64,000 nucleotides of DNA, taken from positions 496,001 through 560,000 of the forward strand of contig CAWHMD010000008.1 of the NCBI GenBank assembly GCA_963830385.1, read 5' to 3'. The notes below the pieces were generated by a model. It made no database searches. It saw only the letters and a program-made list of their open reading frames with translations, and had not been told where the DNA came from. How positions within the stretch are numbered: position 1 is the first letter of the stretch; every line of letters starts with the position of its first letter. The position numbers and the translations under genes were made by a program. Positions 17,544 through 25,056 of this stretch are shown piece after piece. This stretch comes from Bog-532 sp963830385. GTDB lineage: Bacteria > Actinomycetota > Actinomycetes > Streptosporangiales > Streptosporangiaceae.

Positions 17544-20084
17544 TCAGCGCGAAATCCGTCGCGCCGCCCGCGGCTTTTTGATCCCGAGGTGCCCGGCCAG
17601 CCAGGGACCGGTGACGCTGGCCGGGTCGCGGGCCACAGACTCGGGCGTCCCGGCGGCGACGATGTGGCCGCCGTCGGGGCCGCCGCCCGGGCCCATGTCA
17701 ATGAGGTGGCCGGCGGCGCCGAGCAGGTCCAGGTCGTGGTCGATGACGATGACGGTGGCGCCCGCGTCCAGCAGCCGGTCGAGCACACCGACCAGGGTGG
17801 CCACGTCCAGCGGATGCAGGCCGGTGCTCGGCTCGTCGAACACGTACAGGACGCCGCGCTGGCTGGACCGCAGCCGGGACGCGATCCGCAGCCGCTGGGA
17901 CTCACCACCCGACAGCGACGGGGTGGGCTCGCCGAGCCGCAGGTAGCCCAGGCCCACGTCGTCGACCGGGCGCAGGGCGGCGGCCACCGCGCGCTGGCCG
18001 GCGAACCGCTCGAGGGCGTCGTGCACGGTCAGGCCGAGCACGTCGGCGATGGTCAGGCCGTCGTAGCGGACGGCGAGGGTGGCGTCGTTGAACCGGGCGC
18101 CGTGGCAGGTCGGGCACTGGACGTTGATGTCGGGCAGGTACTGCACGTCGAGGTCGATGGCGCCCAGGCCGCGGCAGGTGGGGCACTGGCCTTCGCGGGT
18201 GTTGAACGAGAAGTGGCCGGGCTTCCAGCGCCGCCGCCGTGCGTACGGGGTCTCCGCGAACAGCCGCCGGATCTGATCGAACGCGCCGGAGTAGGTGGCC
18301 GGGGTGGAGCGGGAGTTCTGCCCGATCGGCGAGGCGTCGATCTGGACTACCTGGCGCAGGCCGGCCAGGTCGAGTTCCTCCACGTGGCTGGGCGGCTTTT
18401 CCCCGGCCAGCTGGGCGAGAGCGGCCGGGATCAAGCTGTCCAGCACCAGCGCGGTCTTGCCCGCACCGGACGGCCCGGCCAGCGCGGTCAGCCGCCGCAG
18501 CGGGAACGACGCGGTGACGCCGTGCAGGTTGTACAGGTCACCGACCTCAATGGTGATCTCCCCCTCGGGGGCGGGCGCGTCCGGGCCGCTGCGCCGGGCC
18601 CGTTCCACCTTGGCCTTCCCGGACAGGTAAGGGCCGATGATCGAGTGCGGATCGGCCTCGAGCGCCTCCGGCCGCCCCTGGGCCACGATAGTGCCGCCGT
18701 GGGTCCCGGCCGCGGGCCCGAGCTCGATCACCCAGTCCGCGGTGCGGATGATCTCCCCTTCGTGCTCCACCACGATCACCGAGTTGCCGTTGGCAGCCAG
18801 CGCGGCGATCGTGCGGCGCAGCCCCTGCACGTTGCTCGGGTGCAGCCCGACCGACGGCTCGTCCAGCACGTAGAGCATGCCGGTGGTGCTGGCCCGGACG
18901 GTCGAGGTGAGCTCGATGCGCTGCCGCTCCCCCGTCGACAGCGACGCGCCCGACCGGTCCAGGGTCAGGTAGCCGAGGCCGACCTCCAGCAGCGGCGTCA
19001 GCGTGCCGTTCAGTTCCTTCAGGAGGCCGGTGGTCAGCCGATTCAGCTCGGGCGGCAGCTGCGGCGGCAGCCCGGCCGCGAACTCGCGCAGCTCGTCCAG
19101 CCGCAGCGCGCTGATCTGCGCCAGGTTCTTCCCGCCGAGCAGCGAGGTCAGCGCCTCGGGCCGCAGCCGGGTGCCGTGGCAGACCGAGCAGGTGCGGGTG
19201 ATGAAGAACCGGTTCACCTGGCGGCGGGCCTGCTCGCTTTCGCTGTCCAGGTTGCGCTGGGCGGTGGCGACCGCGTTCTCATAGGTGACGTTCAGCTCCA
19301 CGACGCGGTTCCGGCCGCCGGACCGGAACTGGACCCGGCGCTGCACCGGCTCGCCGTGCAGCACCACGTCGCGCTCGTGGTCGGTCAGGTCCTTCCACGG
19401 CACGTCGAGCCGCACACCCAGCTCGCGGGCGGCGTACTGGTAGAGCCGCCGGGCGCCGGCGTTCCAGGGCAGCACCGCGCCGCCCTCGATCGTCTTGCCC
19501 GGGTCCGGCACCAGCGCCTGCTCGCTGACCTCGGACCGGACCCCCAGGCCATGGCAGGCCGGGCAGGCCCCGTAGGAGTTGAACGAGAACGACTCGGCGC
19601 TGGGCGCCTCGAACTCCACCCCGTCGACCGGGCAGGTGATCACCATGCGCTGGGTCTCGATCGACGGCTCGACCCGGTGGCCGTTCGGGCACAGGTGCGA
19701 GCCGAGCCGCGACATCATCAGCCGCAGCACGTTCAGCACCTCCGACATCGTCCCGACCGTGCTGCGCGGGCCCGGGATCGGCGGGCGCTGCCGCAGCGCC
19801 AGGGCGGGCGGCAGATGGTCGATCCGGTCCACCTCCGGGCGCTGGGCCTGGGTCAGCCGCCGCCGGCTGTAGGTGCTCAGGCCCTCCAGGAACCGGTGCA
19901 TGCCCTCGGCGTAGAGCGTGCCGATGGCCAGCGACGTCTTACCCGAGCCGGACACCCCGACCACCGCGACCGTCCGCCACAGCGGTACGTCGACGTCCAC
20001 GTCCTGCAGGTTGTTGTGCCGGGCGCCGCGCACCCCGATAACGGTGGGCAGGGTTTCCGGCACGGCAAGATCACGAGTCGCCAC
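17544..20084 (-). CDS. UvrA-like ABC ATPase (UvrA2 type)
   Basis: About 846 residues. Two ABC modules: Walker A VVGVSGSGKTSLA near residue 45 and ALAGPSGAGKTALV in the second half; signatures LSTGERQRIEL and LSGGESQRLRIA; D-loop/Walker B LDEPSVGLHP and FDEPSTGLHP. Zinc-finger cysteines occur as CPACHGLG, CSVCHGTRL, CPTCRGLG and CPTCHGARF. It is about 100 residues shorter than housekeeping UvrA and resembles the second UvrA class, linked in several producers to drug or DNA-adduct tolerance. The GTG at 20084 is preferred over an in-frame TTG at 20093. The divergent GNAT gene starts 18 bases away. Confidence 0.85.
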   Translation of the reverse strand: MATRDLAVPETLPTVIGVRGARHNNLQDVDVDVPLWRTVAVVGVSGSGKTSLAIGTLYAEGMHRFLEGLSTYSRRRLTQAQRPEVDRIDHLPPALALRQRPPIPGPRSTVGTMSEVLNVLRLMMSRLGSHLCPNGHRVEPSIETQRMVITCPVDGVEFEAPSAESFSFNSYGACPACHGLGVRSEVSEQALVPDPGKTIEGGAVLPWNAGARRLYQYAARELGVRLDVPWKDLTDHERDVVLHGEPVQRRVQFRSGGRNRVVELNVTYENAVATAQRNLDSESEQARRQVNRFFITRTCSVCHGTRLRPEALTSLLGGKNLAQISALRLDELREFAAGLPPQLPPELNRLTTGLLKELNGTLTPLLEVGLGYLTLDRSGASLSTGERQRIELTSTVRASTTGMLYVLDEPSVGLHPSNVQGLRRTIAALAANGNSVIVVEHEGEIIRTADWVIELGPAAGTHGGTIVAQGRPEALEADPHSIIGPYLSGKAKVERARRSGPDAPAPEGEITIEVGDLYNLHGVTASFPLRRLTALAGPSGAGKTALVLDSLIPAALAQLAGEKPPSHVEELDLAGLRQVVQIDASPIGQNSRSTPATYSGAFDQIRRLFAETPYARRRRWKPGHFSFNTREGQCPTCRGLGAIDLDVQYLPDINVQCPTCHGARFNDATLAVRYDGLTIADVLGLTVHDALERFAGQRAVAAALRPVDDVGLGYLRLGEPTPSLSGGESQRLRIASRLRSSQRGVLYVFDEPSTGLHPLDVATLVGVLDRLLDAGATVIVIDHDLDLLGAAGHLIDMGPGGGPDGGHIVAAGTPESVARDPASVTGPWLAGHLGIKKPRAARRISR

Positions 20085-20102
20085 ACACGGCAAGATAAGG
20101 GC

Positions 20103-20684
20103 ATGCCCGATCTTGTGTCACCAGTGGTCCCCCCGGGCCGGATCCGGAACCAGCCGCAGCCCACCTTCAGGATCGGTGAGCTGACCGTGCGCCCGTGGCG
20201 TGCAGAAGACGCTGCCGCCGTGGTGGCCGCCTACGCCGACCGGGACATCCAGCAGTGGCACGCGCGCTCGATGACCCCGGCCGAGGCGGCCGCCTGGCTG
20301 GCGTCGTGGGCCGACCGCTGGCGGGGCGAGACCGGTGCGGGCTGGGCCGTCACCATGCAGGACGTGCTGGTCGGCCGGGTCGGGTTCACCCGCATCAGCC
20401 TGCGGGACGGGCAGGCCGAAGTGGCGTACTGGACGATCCCGGCCGCACGCGGCCGCAACATCGCGGCCCGGTCGGTGCGGGCCGTCTCGGCCTGGGTGTT
20501 CCAGTCGGTCGGCCTGAACCGGATCGAGCTGAACCACTCGACCCTGAACACCGCGTCCTGCCACGTCGCCCAGAAGGCCGGGTTCCGCTACGAGGGCACC
20601 AGGCGGCGCCAGTTGCTGCACCAGGACGGCTGGCACGACATGCACCTGCACGCCCGGCTGGCCGGCGACGAGATCGCCAGCTAG
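20103..20684 (+). CDS. GNAT acetyltransferase (RimJ/RimL type)
   Basis: 193 residues. The fold starts with LTVRPWRAEDAAAVVAAY. The acetyl-CoA loop is in YWTIPAARGRNIAARSVR, and LNRIELNHSTLNTASCHVAQ with AGFRYEGTRRRQ are characteristic of the RimJ/RimL branch that acetylates protein N-termini or small amines. The ATG at 20103 has AAGG just upstream and sits inside an imperfect dyad (20091-20115) between it and the UvrA-like gene. Confidence 0.85.
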   Translation: MPDLVSPVVPPGRIRNQPQPTFRIGELTVRPWRAEDAAAVVAAYADRDIQQWHARSMTPAEAAAWLASWADRWRGETGAGWAVTMQDVLVGRVGFTRISLRDGQAEVAYWTIPAARGRNIAARSVRAVSAWVFQSVGLNRIELNHSTLNTASCHVAQKAGFRYEGTRRRQLLHQDGWHDMHLHARLAGDEIAS

Positions 20685-20688
20685 CTGT

Positions 20689-21678
20689 TCAGTCGGTGGC
20701 CGACCGGGCCTCGCCCGCGGGCGTGCCAGTGGCCGGCCCGGTAGCCGCCTCCGCGTCCGTGGCCGCCTCCGCGTGCGGGCCGACCGGGCGGTCTCCAGCC
20801 GCGTCGACCGGCGGAGACGGCAAAGATGTCTCGTCGTGGGCCATGGCCACCGGCGACTTGGCGATCTCGATGTAGCCGACCACGATCAGCCCCAGGCAGA
20901 CGATCTCCGGGATCAGCCACCAGCCCAGCCGCAGGGTCTCGTGGAAGAGCATGACCCCGTAGACCGTGCTGAGCAGCGCGTCGCCGACGGTGAGCGAGGG
21001 CTGCGAGGCGGCCAGCGTGCCGGCCTGCAGCGCGTTCTGCAGCAGGATCAGCGAACCGACCCCGGCGACGGCCACGCCGTACAGCTGCCAGGTCTCGAAG
21101 AACGCCACCACGCTCTGGTCGAGCGCGGCCACCGCTTCCTTCAGCAGCGCCGCGGTCAGCGCGTAGCCGCACGCGGCGGCCAGGCCGAGCAGGGCGGCCC
21201 GCGGCTCGCCGCTGAACCGGATGCCGGCCGCGATCAGCAGCCCGACGAAGCCGACGGTGGCGATCAGCGTCAGCACCCAGATACCGGTCGAGGCCCTGCT
21301 CCCGCCGCCGCTGGGCTGAGCCGCGGCCAGGCCGGTGCCCAGGCTGACCGTGACCAGCGCCACCGCACCCCAGGTCCTCGGGGCCAGCTTCCGGTGCCAG
21401 ACCCAGCTGGACAACAGCAGGGCCAGCGGCAGCTCCACGATGAAGATCGGCTGGACCAGCGCGATCGGCCCGGTGGCCAGCGCCCCCGCCTGCAGCAGCG
21501 AGGCCACGATGACCATGGCGATCCCGGCCAGCCAGACCTTCCGGCGGGCCAGGTCGCGAAGCAGCGAGAACCCGCCCAGCTGCCTGGTTGCCTTGGTCTG
21601 GGACGCGGCCCGGCGCTGCAGCACCGACGCGGTAGCGTTGCTGGCAGCAGTCAGCAACGCCAGCACGACAGATATCAC
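20689..21678 (-). CDS. DMT-family (EamA-like) transporter
   Basis: 329 residues with about nine to ten hydrophobic helices and the N-terminal signature of this exporter family (LLTAASNATASVLQRRAA). Helices such as WLAGIAMVIVASLLQAGALA and LVQPIFIVELPLALLL are clear. The last 45 residues are a soluble Ala/Glu/Thr/Pro-rich tail that carries a short internal repeat (EAATDAEAATGPATG). Small-molecule export is the likely job; substrate unknown. It is convergent with the GNAT gene, 4 bases apart. Confidence 0.85.
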   Translation of the reverse strand: MISVVLALLTAASNATASVLQRRAASQTKATRQLGGFSLLRDLARRKVWLAGIAMVIVASLLQAGALATGPIALVQPIFIVELPLALLLSSWVWHRKLAPRTWGAVALVTVSLGTGLAAAQPSGGGSRASTGIWVLTLIATVGFVGLLIAAGIRFSGEPRAALLGLAAACGYALTAALLKEAVAALDQSVVAFFETWQLYGVAVAGVGSLILLQNALQAGTLAASQPSLTVGDALLSTVYGVMLFHETLRLGWWLIPEIVCLGLIVVGYIEIAKSPVAMAHDETSLPSPPVDAAGDRPVGPHAEAATDAEAATGPATGTPAGEARSATD

Positions 21679-21750
21679 GGCATGGTTCCTACCCCCGGGG
21701 TTTCACACGGTATCAAGTCATCGAACAGCCTTTTGTGCAGGGAAGGTCCC

Positions 21751-22713
21751 GTGGGCGTGTCCGTGCAGTACCCGCCGATCGAGCCCTACGATCATGGCTT
21801 CCTGAACGTCGGCGACGGGCAGCGCCTGTACTGGGAAACCTGCGGCAACCCGGCCGGCAAACCAGCGATCGTGCTGCACGGCGGGCCGGGCTCCGGCTGC
21901 ACGCCGGGTCTGCGCCGCCTGTTCGACCCGGCCGCCTACCGGATCGTGCTGTTGGACCAGCGCGGCGCGGGCCGCAGCCTCCCCCACGCCGGCGACCCCG
22001 GCACGTCGCTGACCGCCAACACCACCGAGCATCTGCTGGCCGACCTGGAACGGCTGCGGGACCACCTCGGGATCGGCCGGTGGCTGGTCTACGGCCAGTC
22101 CTGGGGCACCACCCTCGGGCTGGCCTACGCCGAGCGCCACCCGCACCGGGTCAGCGAAATGGTGCTGCTGAGCACGGTGACGACCACCGCCCGCGAGGTC
22201 GAGTGGCTGACCCGGGACATGGGCCGGGTGTTCCCGGCCGAGTGGGCCCGGTTCCGCGACGGCGTACCGCCCGCCGAGCGCGACGGCAACCTGGCCGCCG
22301 CCTACCACCACCTGCTGGAAGGCCCCGACCCGGCCGCGCGCGAGCAGGCCGCCCGCGACTGGTGCACCTGGGAAGACACCCACGTCGCCACCCACCCGGG
22401 CTTCACGCCCAGCCCGCGCTACGCCGACCCCCGGTTCCGGATGGGCTTCGCCCGGATCGTCACCTCCTACTTCGCGCACACGGGCTGGCTCCCGGATGGG
22501 ATCTTGCTGCAAGAGGCGCACCGGCTGGCTGGCATTCCGGGGGTACTGATTCATGGGCGGCTGGACATCAGCGGGCCGGTTGACATCCCCTGGCAGCTGG
22601 CCCAGGTGTGGCCTGATGCGGAGCTGACCATCATCGATGGGGCGGGGCACGGGGTGGGGCCTTCTGGTGGTGAGCTGATCGTCGCCGCTACTGATTGTTT
22701 TGCTCGTAGGTAG
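21751..22713 (+). CDS. pip: Proline iminopeptidase (S33)
   Basis: 320 residues from the GTG at 21751, with GGGAAGG 6 bases upstream. Family motifs in order: LHGGPGSG (oxyanion, about residue 48), DQRGAGRS, and the nucleophile Ser in VYGQSWGTTLGLAY. The Asp is in GRLDISGP and the His in DGAGHGVG. It removes N-terminal proline from peptides in the cytoplasm. Length matches the family. It is transcribed divergently from the DMT exporter. Confidence 0.9.
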   Translation: MGVSVQYPPIEPYDHGFLNVGDGQRLYWETCGNPAGKPAIVLHGGPGSGCTPGLRRLFDPAAYRIVLLDQRGAGRSLPHAGDPGTSLTANTTEHLLADLERLRDHLGIGRWLVYGQSWGTTLGLAYAERHPHRVSEMVLLSTVTTTAREVEWLTRDMGRVFPAEWARFRDGVPPAERDGNLAAAYHHLLEGPDPAAREQAARDWCTWEDTHVATHPGFTPSPRYADPRFRMGFARIVTSYFAHTGWLPDGILLQEAHRLAGIPGVLIHGRLDISGPVDIPWQLAQVWPDAELTIIDGAGHGVGPSGGELIVAATDCFARR

Positions 22714-22728
22714 CTCGGGATCGGCTCG

Positions 22729-22745
22729 GCTTCTTGCTGTTATCA
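22729..22745 (+). repeat. 17-base intergenic repeat, copy 2
   Basis: Same 17 bases as at 9906 and 24976; this copy shares an eighteenth base with the third. It starts 16 bases after the pip stop, between two convergent genes, so here it is not upstream of any start codon. Confidence 0.75.
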
Positions 22746-22839
22746 CTCGGGGATATCGGCGGCACGCCTTCCCCCGTCATCTTGAAACCCCTGTGACTGG
22801 CGCATCGGGTGAGGCACACCCCTGGCTGGGTTGCGGGGG

Positions 22840-23244
22840 CTAGCGGCGGAAGATCGCCAGGGCGATGACGTAGACGGCGCCGAAGACGGCGCAGATGGTG
22901 ACCCAGGGGTTGCCGTCGCCGCCGCGGGCCACCGTTATCACCGACATCACGATGCAGAGCAGGCCTACGGCCAGGCCGGCGGCCGCGGTCGCCCGGAGGT
23001 CGATGGTGCGCTGGCGCTCGTCGGGGCGGCTGCCGAACACGGCGCCGAAGTCGCCGCGGGTGCGGGCGATCAGCCAGAACGCCACGCTGAAGGCGACCGT
23101 CAGGACCGCCTCGGTGATGGTCAGGGCGACGGCAGCCCCGCCGGCGGCGGTCGCGCCGGTCAGGGCCCCGCCGCCGGCCAGCATGGTGGCCGGGGCAGCC
23201 AGCTGGCGCCGCCGACTCGCCCGGCCGGTGGTCGTGGTCGTCAT
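22840..23244 (-). CDS. Small membrane protein paired with an HTH regulator
   Basis: 134 residues. Membrane helices are predicted at about 38-60 (AVALTITEAVLTVAFSVAFW), 86-106 and 112-131. The layout is like the small membrane proteins (DUF2178-like) that are often encoded beside YozG-type HTH regulators. Its ATG overlaps the HTH stop as ATGA, so the pair is co-translated. Function unknown; it may signal to or be controlled by the regulator. Confidence 0.7.
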   Translation of the reverse strand: MTTTTTGRASRRRQLAAPATMLAGGGALTGATAAGGAAVALTITEAVLTVAFSVAFWLIARTRGDFGAVFGSRPDERQRTIDLRATAAAGLAVGLLCIVMSVITVARGGDGNPWVTICAVFGAVYVIALAIFRR

Positions 23245-23444
23245 GACCCGTCCTCCTCGGTGACGAAAAGCTCCTCCACGGTGGTCGAGAAGAACCGTGC
23301 CAGCGCGATGGCCAGCGGCAGCGACGGCAGGTAACGGCCGCGCTCGATGGCGATCACCGTTTGCCGGGAGACGCGCATGGCACTGCCCAGATCGGCCTGG
23401 GACAGCCCCTGGGCGGTCCGCATCTCGCGCACCAGATTCTTCAT
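23241..23444 (-). CDS. XRE-family HTH regulator (YozG-like)
   Basis: 67 residues, a bare helix-turn-helix protein. KNLVREMRTAQGLSQADLGS and VSRQTVIAIERGRYLPSLPL are the two halves of the HTH, and FSTTVEELFVTEED is the typical end of the YozG/YgzD group. A perfect 16-base palindrome starts 5 bases upstream of its ATG, so it is probably autoregulated. It is the first gene of a two-gene operon with the membrane protein. Confidence 0.88.
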   Translation of the reverse strand: MKNLVREMRTAQGLSQADLGSAMRVSRQTVIAIERGRYLPSLPLAIALARFFSTTVEELFVTEEDGS

Positions 23445-23448
23445 AGAT

Positions 23449-23464
23449 GTAAAGCTAGCTTTAC
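23449..23464. promoter_or_regulatory. Palindromic operator of the HTH gene
   Basis: GTAAAGCTAGCTTTAC is a perfect 16-base palindrome immediately upstream of the HTH start. A further half-site (GCTTTAC) occurs about 20 bases on, near 23486. Its position suggests that the encoded repressor binds here. Confidence 0.65.
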
Positions 23465-23563
23465 CTTTCCGGTGATGTCAAGGGAGCTTTACACGTCAGG
23501 GATTGATCACTTGGGCTGGGCCGTCGCGCGAGGCGGTGGGGGGCTTTGTTAAAAATAAAAGAC

Positions 23564-24334
23564 ATGCCCCAGTCCCTGATCGCCTCCCAGCCGCCTTTCG
23601 CCCCCGAGCCGCCGAGCGGCCGGGTGTTCGAGGGCAACCGGATCGTCCGCAGCACCGATGTCCGGCCGGACGGGCGGTTCCGGTTTGACGCACTGGCCCG
23701 CGCGCTGCAGGACGTGGCCGTGGACGACGTGGCCGATACCGGCTGGCAAGCCCCTTACGCCTGGCTGCTGCGGCGGTGCGCGGTGACCGTACACGGCTAC
23801 CCGCGGTTCGGGGCGAAGCTGACCCTGCGGACGTTCTGCTCGGCGACCGGACCACGCTGGGCGCAGCGCACCACCACCGTGGCCGGGCCGGCCGGGCCGC
23901 TGATGCAGTCGGTGGCCATCTGGGCGGCGGTCGACCTGGCGAGCGGCCAGCCGGTGCCGCTCGGGGACGGCTTCTTCCGCTACTACGGGGAAGCCACCCA
24001 GGGCCGGAAGGCCTCGGCCCGGCTGTCACTGCCAAAGCCCGAGCCGGCCACCGGGCCCGGCCTGTTGCGGGACTGGCCGCTGCGGGCGGCCGACTTCGAC
24101 CCGGCCGGGCACGTCAACAACGCGATCGCGTGGGCGGCGGCCGAAGACGTGCTGGCCACCCTGGACTGGCTGCCCGCGCTGGCGGAGCTGGAGTACCACC
24201 GGCCGATGCTGCCCGGCTGCGAGCCGCGGCTGCTGGTCTGGGCCAACGACCGCGAGGTGTTCGCCTGGCTGATGGACGGCGACGACCGGCTGGCCACCGC
24301 CCGGCTCTACTCCCCCGAGGTCGCGCCCAGGTAG
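23564..24334 (+). CDS. Acyl-ACP thioesterase-like double hotdog protein
   Basis: 256 residues from the ATG at 23564; six further upstream codons are open. Two hotdog repeats: first half with RFDALARALQDVAVDDVADT and AVTVHGYPRFGAKLTLRTF, second half with ADFDPAGHVNNAIAWAAAED, where the DxxGHVNN motif is the FatA/FatB hallmark with Asn/His for catalysis. It would release fatty acids or other acyl groups from ACP. The upstream DNA is A/T-rich (GTTAAAAATAAAAG) with no clear ribosome site, so a leaderless transcript is possible. Its end overlaps the convergent response regulator by 28 bases. Confidence 0.82.
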   Translation: MPQSLIASQPPFAPEPPSGRVFEGNRIVRSTDVRPDGRFRFDALARALQDVAVDDVADTGWQAPYAWLLRRCAVTVHGYPRFGAKLTLRTFCSATGPRWAQRTTTVAGPAGPLMQSVAIWAAVDLASGQPVPLGDGFFRYYGEATQGRKASARLSLPKPEPATGPGLLRDWPLRAADFDPAGHVNNAIAWAAAEDVLATLDWLPALAELEYHRPMLPGCEPRLLVWANDREVFAWLMDGDDRLATARLYSPEVAPR

Positions 24335-24963
24335 CGCAGCACGGCCAGCACCCGGCGGTTGTCCCCTTCGGACGGGGGCAGCCCGAGTTTGCCGAAGATG
24401 CTGGCCACGTGCTTTTCCACCGCACCACCGGAGATGAAAAGGGCGGCGCTGATGCCGGCGTTGGACCGGCCTTCGGCCATCAGCGCGAGCACGTCCCGTT
24501 CCCGGCGAGTCAGCGTGTTCAGGCCTTCGGTCCGGCGGCTGGCCCGGAACAGCTGGCTGACCACCTCGGGGTCCAGCGCGGTGCCGCCGTCGGCGACCCG
24601 CTCGAGCGCGCCCACGAATTCGGCGACGTCGGCCACCCGGTCCTTCAGCAGGTAACCGACCCCGGCCGCGTTGCCCGCCAGCAGCCGCGACGCGTACCGG
24701 GTCTCCACGTACTGGGAGAACATCATCACGCCGACGTCGCGGTGCTCCTGGCGCAGCTGCAGGGCCGCGCGCAGGCCCTCGTCGGTGTGGGTGGGGGGCA
24801 TCCGGATGTCGACCACCGCCACGTCCGGCTTCTGCTCGGCCACGGCGGCCACCAGCGCGTCCCCGTCGGCGACGGCCGCCGAGACCTCGTGCCCGTGGTC
24901 CTCGATCAGGCGGGTCAGCCCCTCCCGCAGGACCACCGCGTCCTCCGCGATCACGACTCGCAT
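24307..24963 (-). CDS. NarL/FixJ-family response regulator
   Basis: 218 residues. Receiver domain: MRVVIAEDAVVLREGL, the phospho-acceptor Asp in VAVVDIRMPPT, and LLKDRVADVAEF with the conserved Lys. The C-terminal LuxR HTH is LTRRERDVLALMAEGRSNAG with ALFISGGAVEKHVASIFGKL. The ATG at 24963 has an AAGGGAG site. It lies 93 bases downstream of the histidine kinase gene, a gap that holds the third 17-base repeat and a GC-rich hairpin. It probably controls the ABC exporter operon it ends. Confidence 0.9.
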   Translation of the reverse strand: MRVVIAEDAVVLREGLTRLIEDHGHEVSAAVADGDALVAAVAEQKPDVAVVDIRMPPTHTDEGLRAALQLRQEHRDVGVMMFSQYVETRYASRLLAGNAAGVGYLLKDRVADVAEFVGALERVADGGTALDPEVVSQLFRASRRTEGLNTLTRRERDVLALMAEGRSNAGISAALFISGGAVEKHVASIFGKLGLPPSEGDNRRVLAVLRYLGATSGE

Positions 24964-24975
24964 CGTGCTCCCTTC

Positions 24976-24992
24976 GCTTCTTGCTGTTATCA
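24976..24992 (+). repeat. 17-base intergenic repeat, copy 3
   Basis: Third copy of the 17-base word, here inside an operon, 12 bases upstream of the response regulator start. See copies at 9906 and 22729. Confidence 0.75.
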
Positions 24993-25004
24993 CTTTTGCT
25001 GCGG

Positions 25005-25035
25005 GCGGCCCGCGGGCGTGCCGTGGGCGGGCCGC
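25005..25035 (-). terminator. GC-rich hairpin between kinase and response regulator genes
   Basis: Arms 25005-25013 and 25027-25035 pair perfectly over 9 bases with a 13-base loop. No T-run follows on the minus strand. It could reduce read-through from the kinase gene or protect the transcript. Confidence 0.35.
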
Positions 25036-25056
25036 GCGGGTGGGCGGCTGCCCCTG

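Noticed and set aside
17511..20684. A 1057-codon plus-strand open frame across the UvrA-like gene
   Set aside because: It is the antisense of a clear UvrA-like gene; only its last 193 codons (from 20103) have a family match, the GNAT enzyme.
20773..22713. 646-codon plus-strand frame ending in the proline iminopeptidase
   Set aside because: The first 326 codons are antisense to the DMT exporter; the real gene starts at the GTG at 21751 with a good ribosome site.
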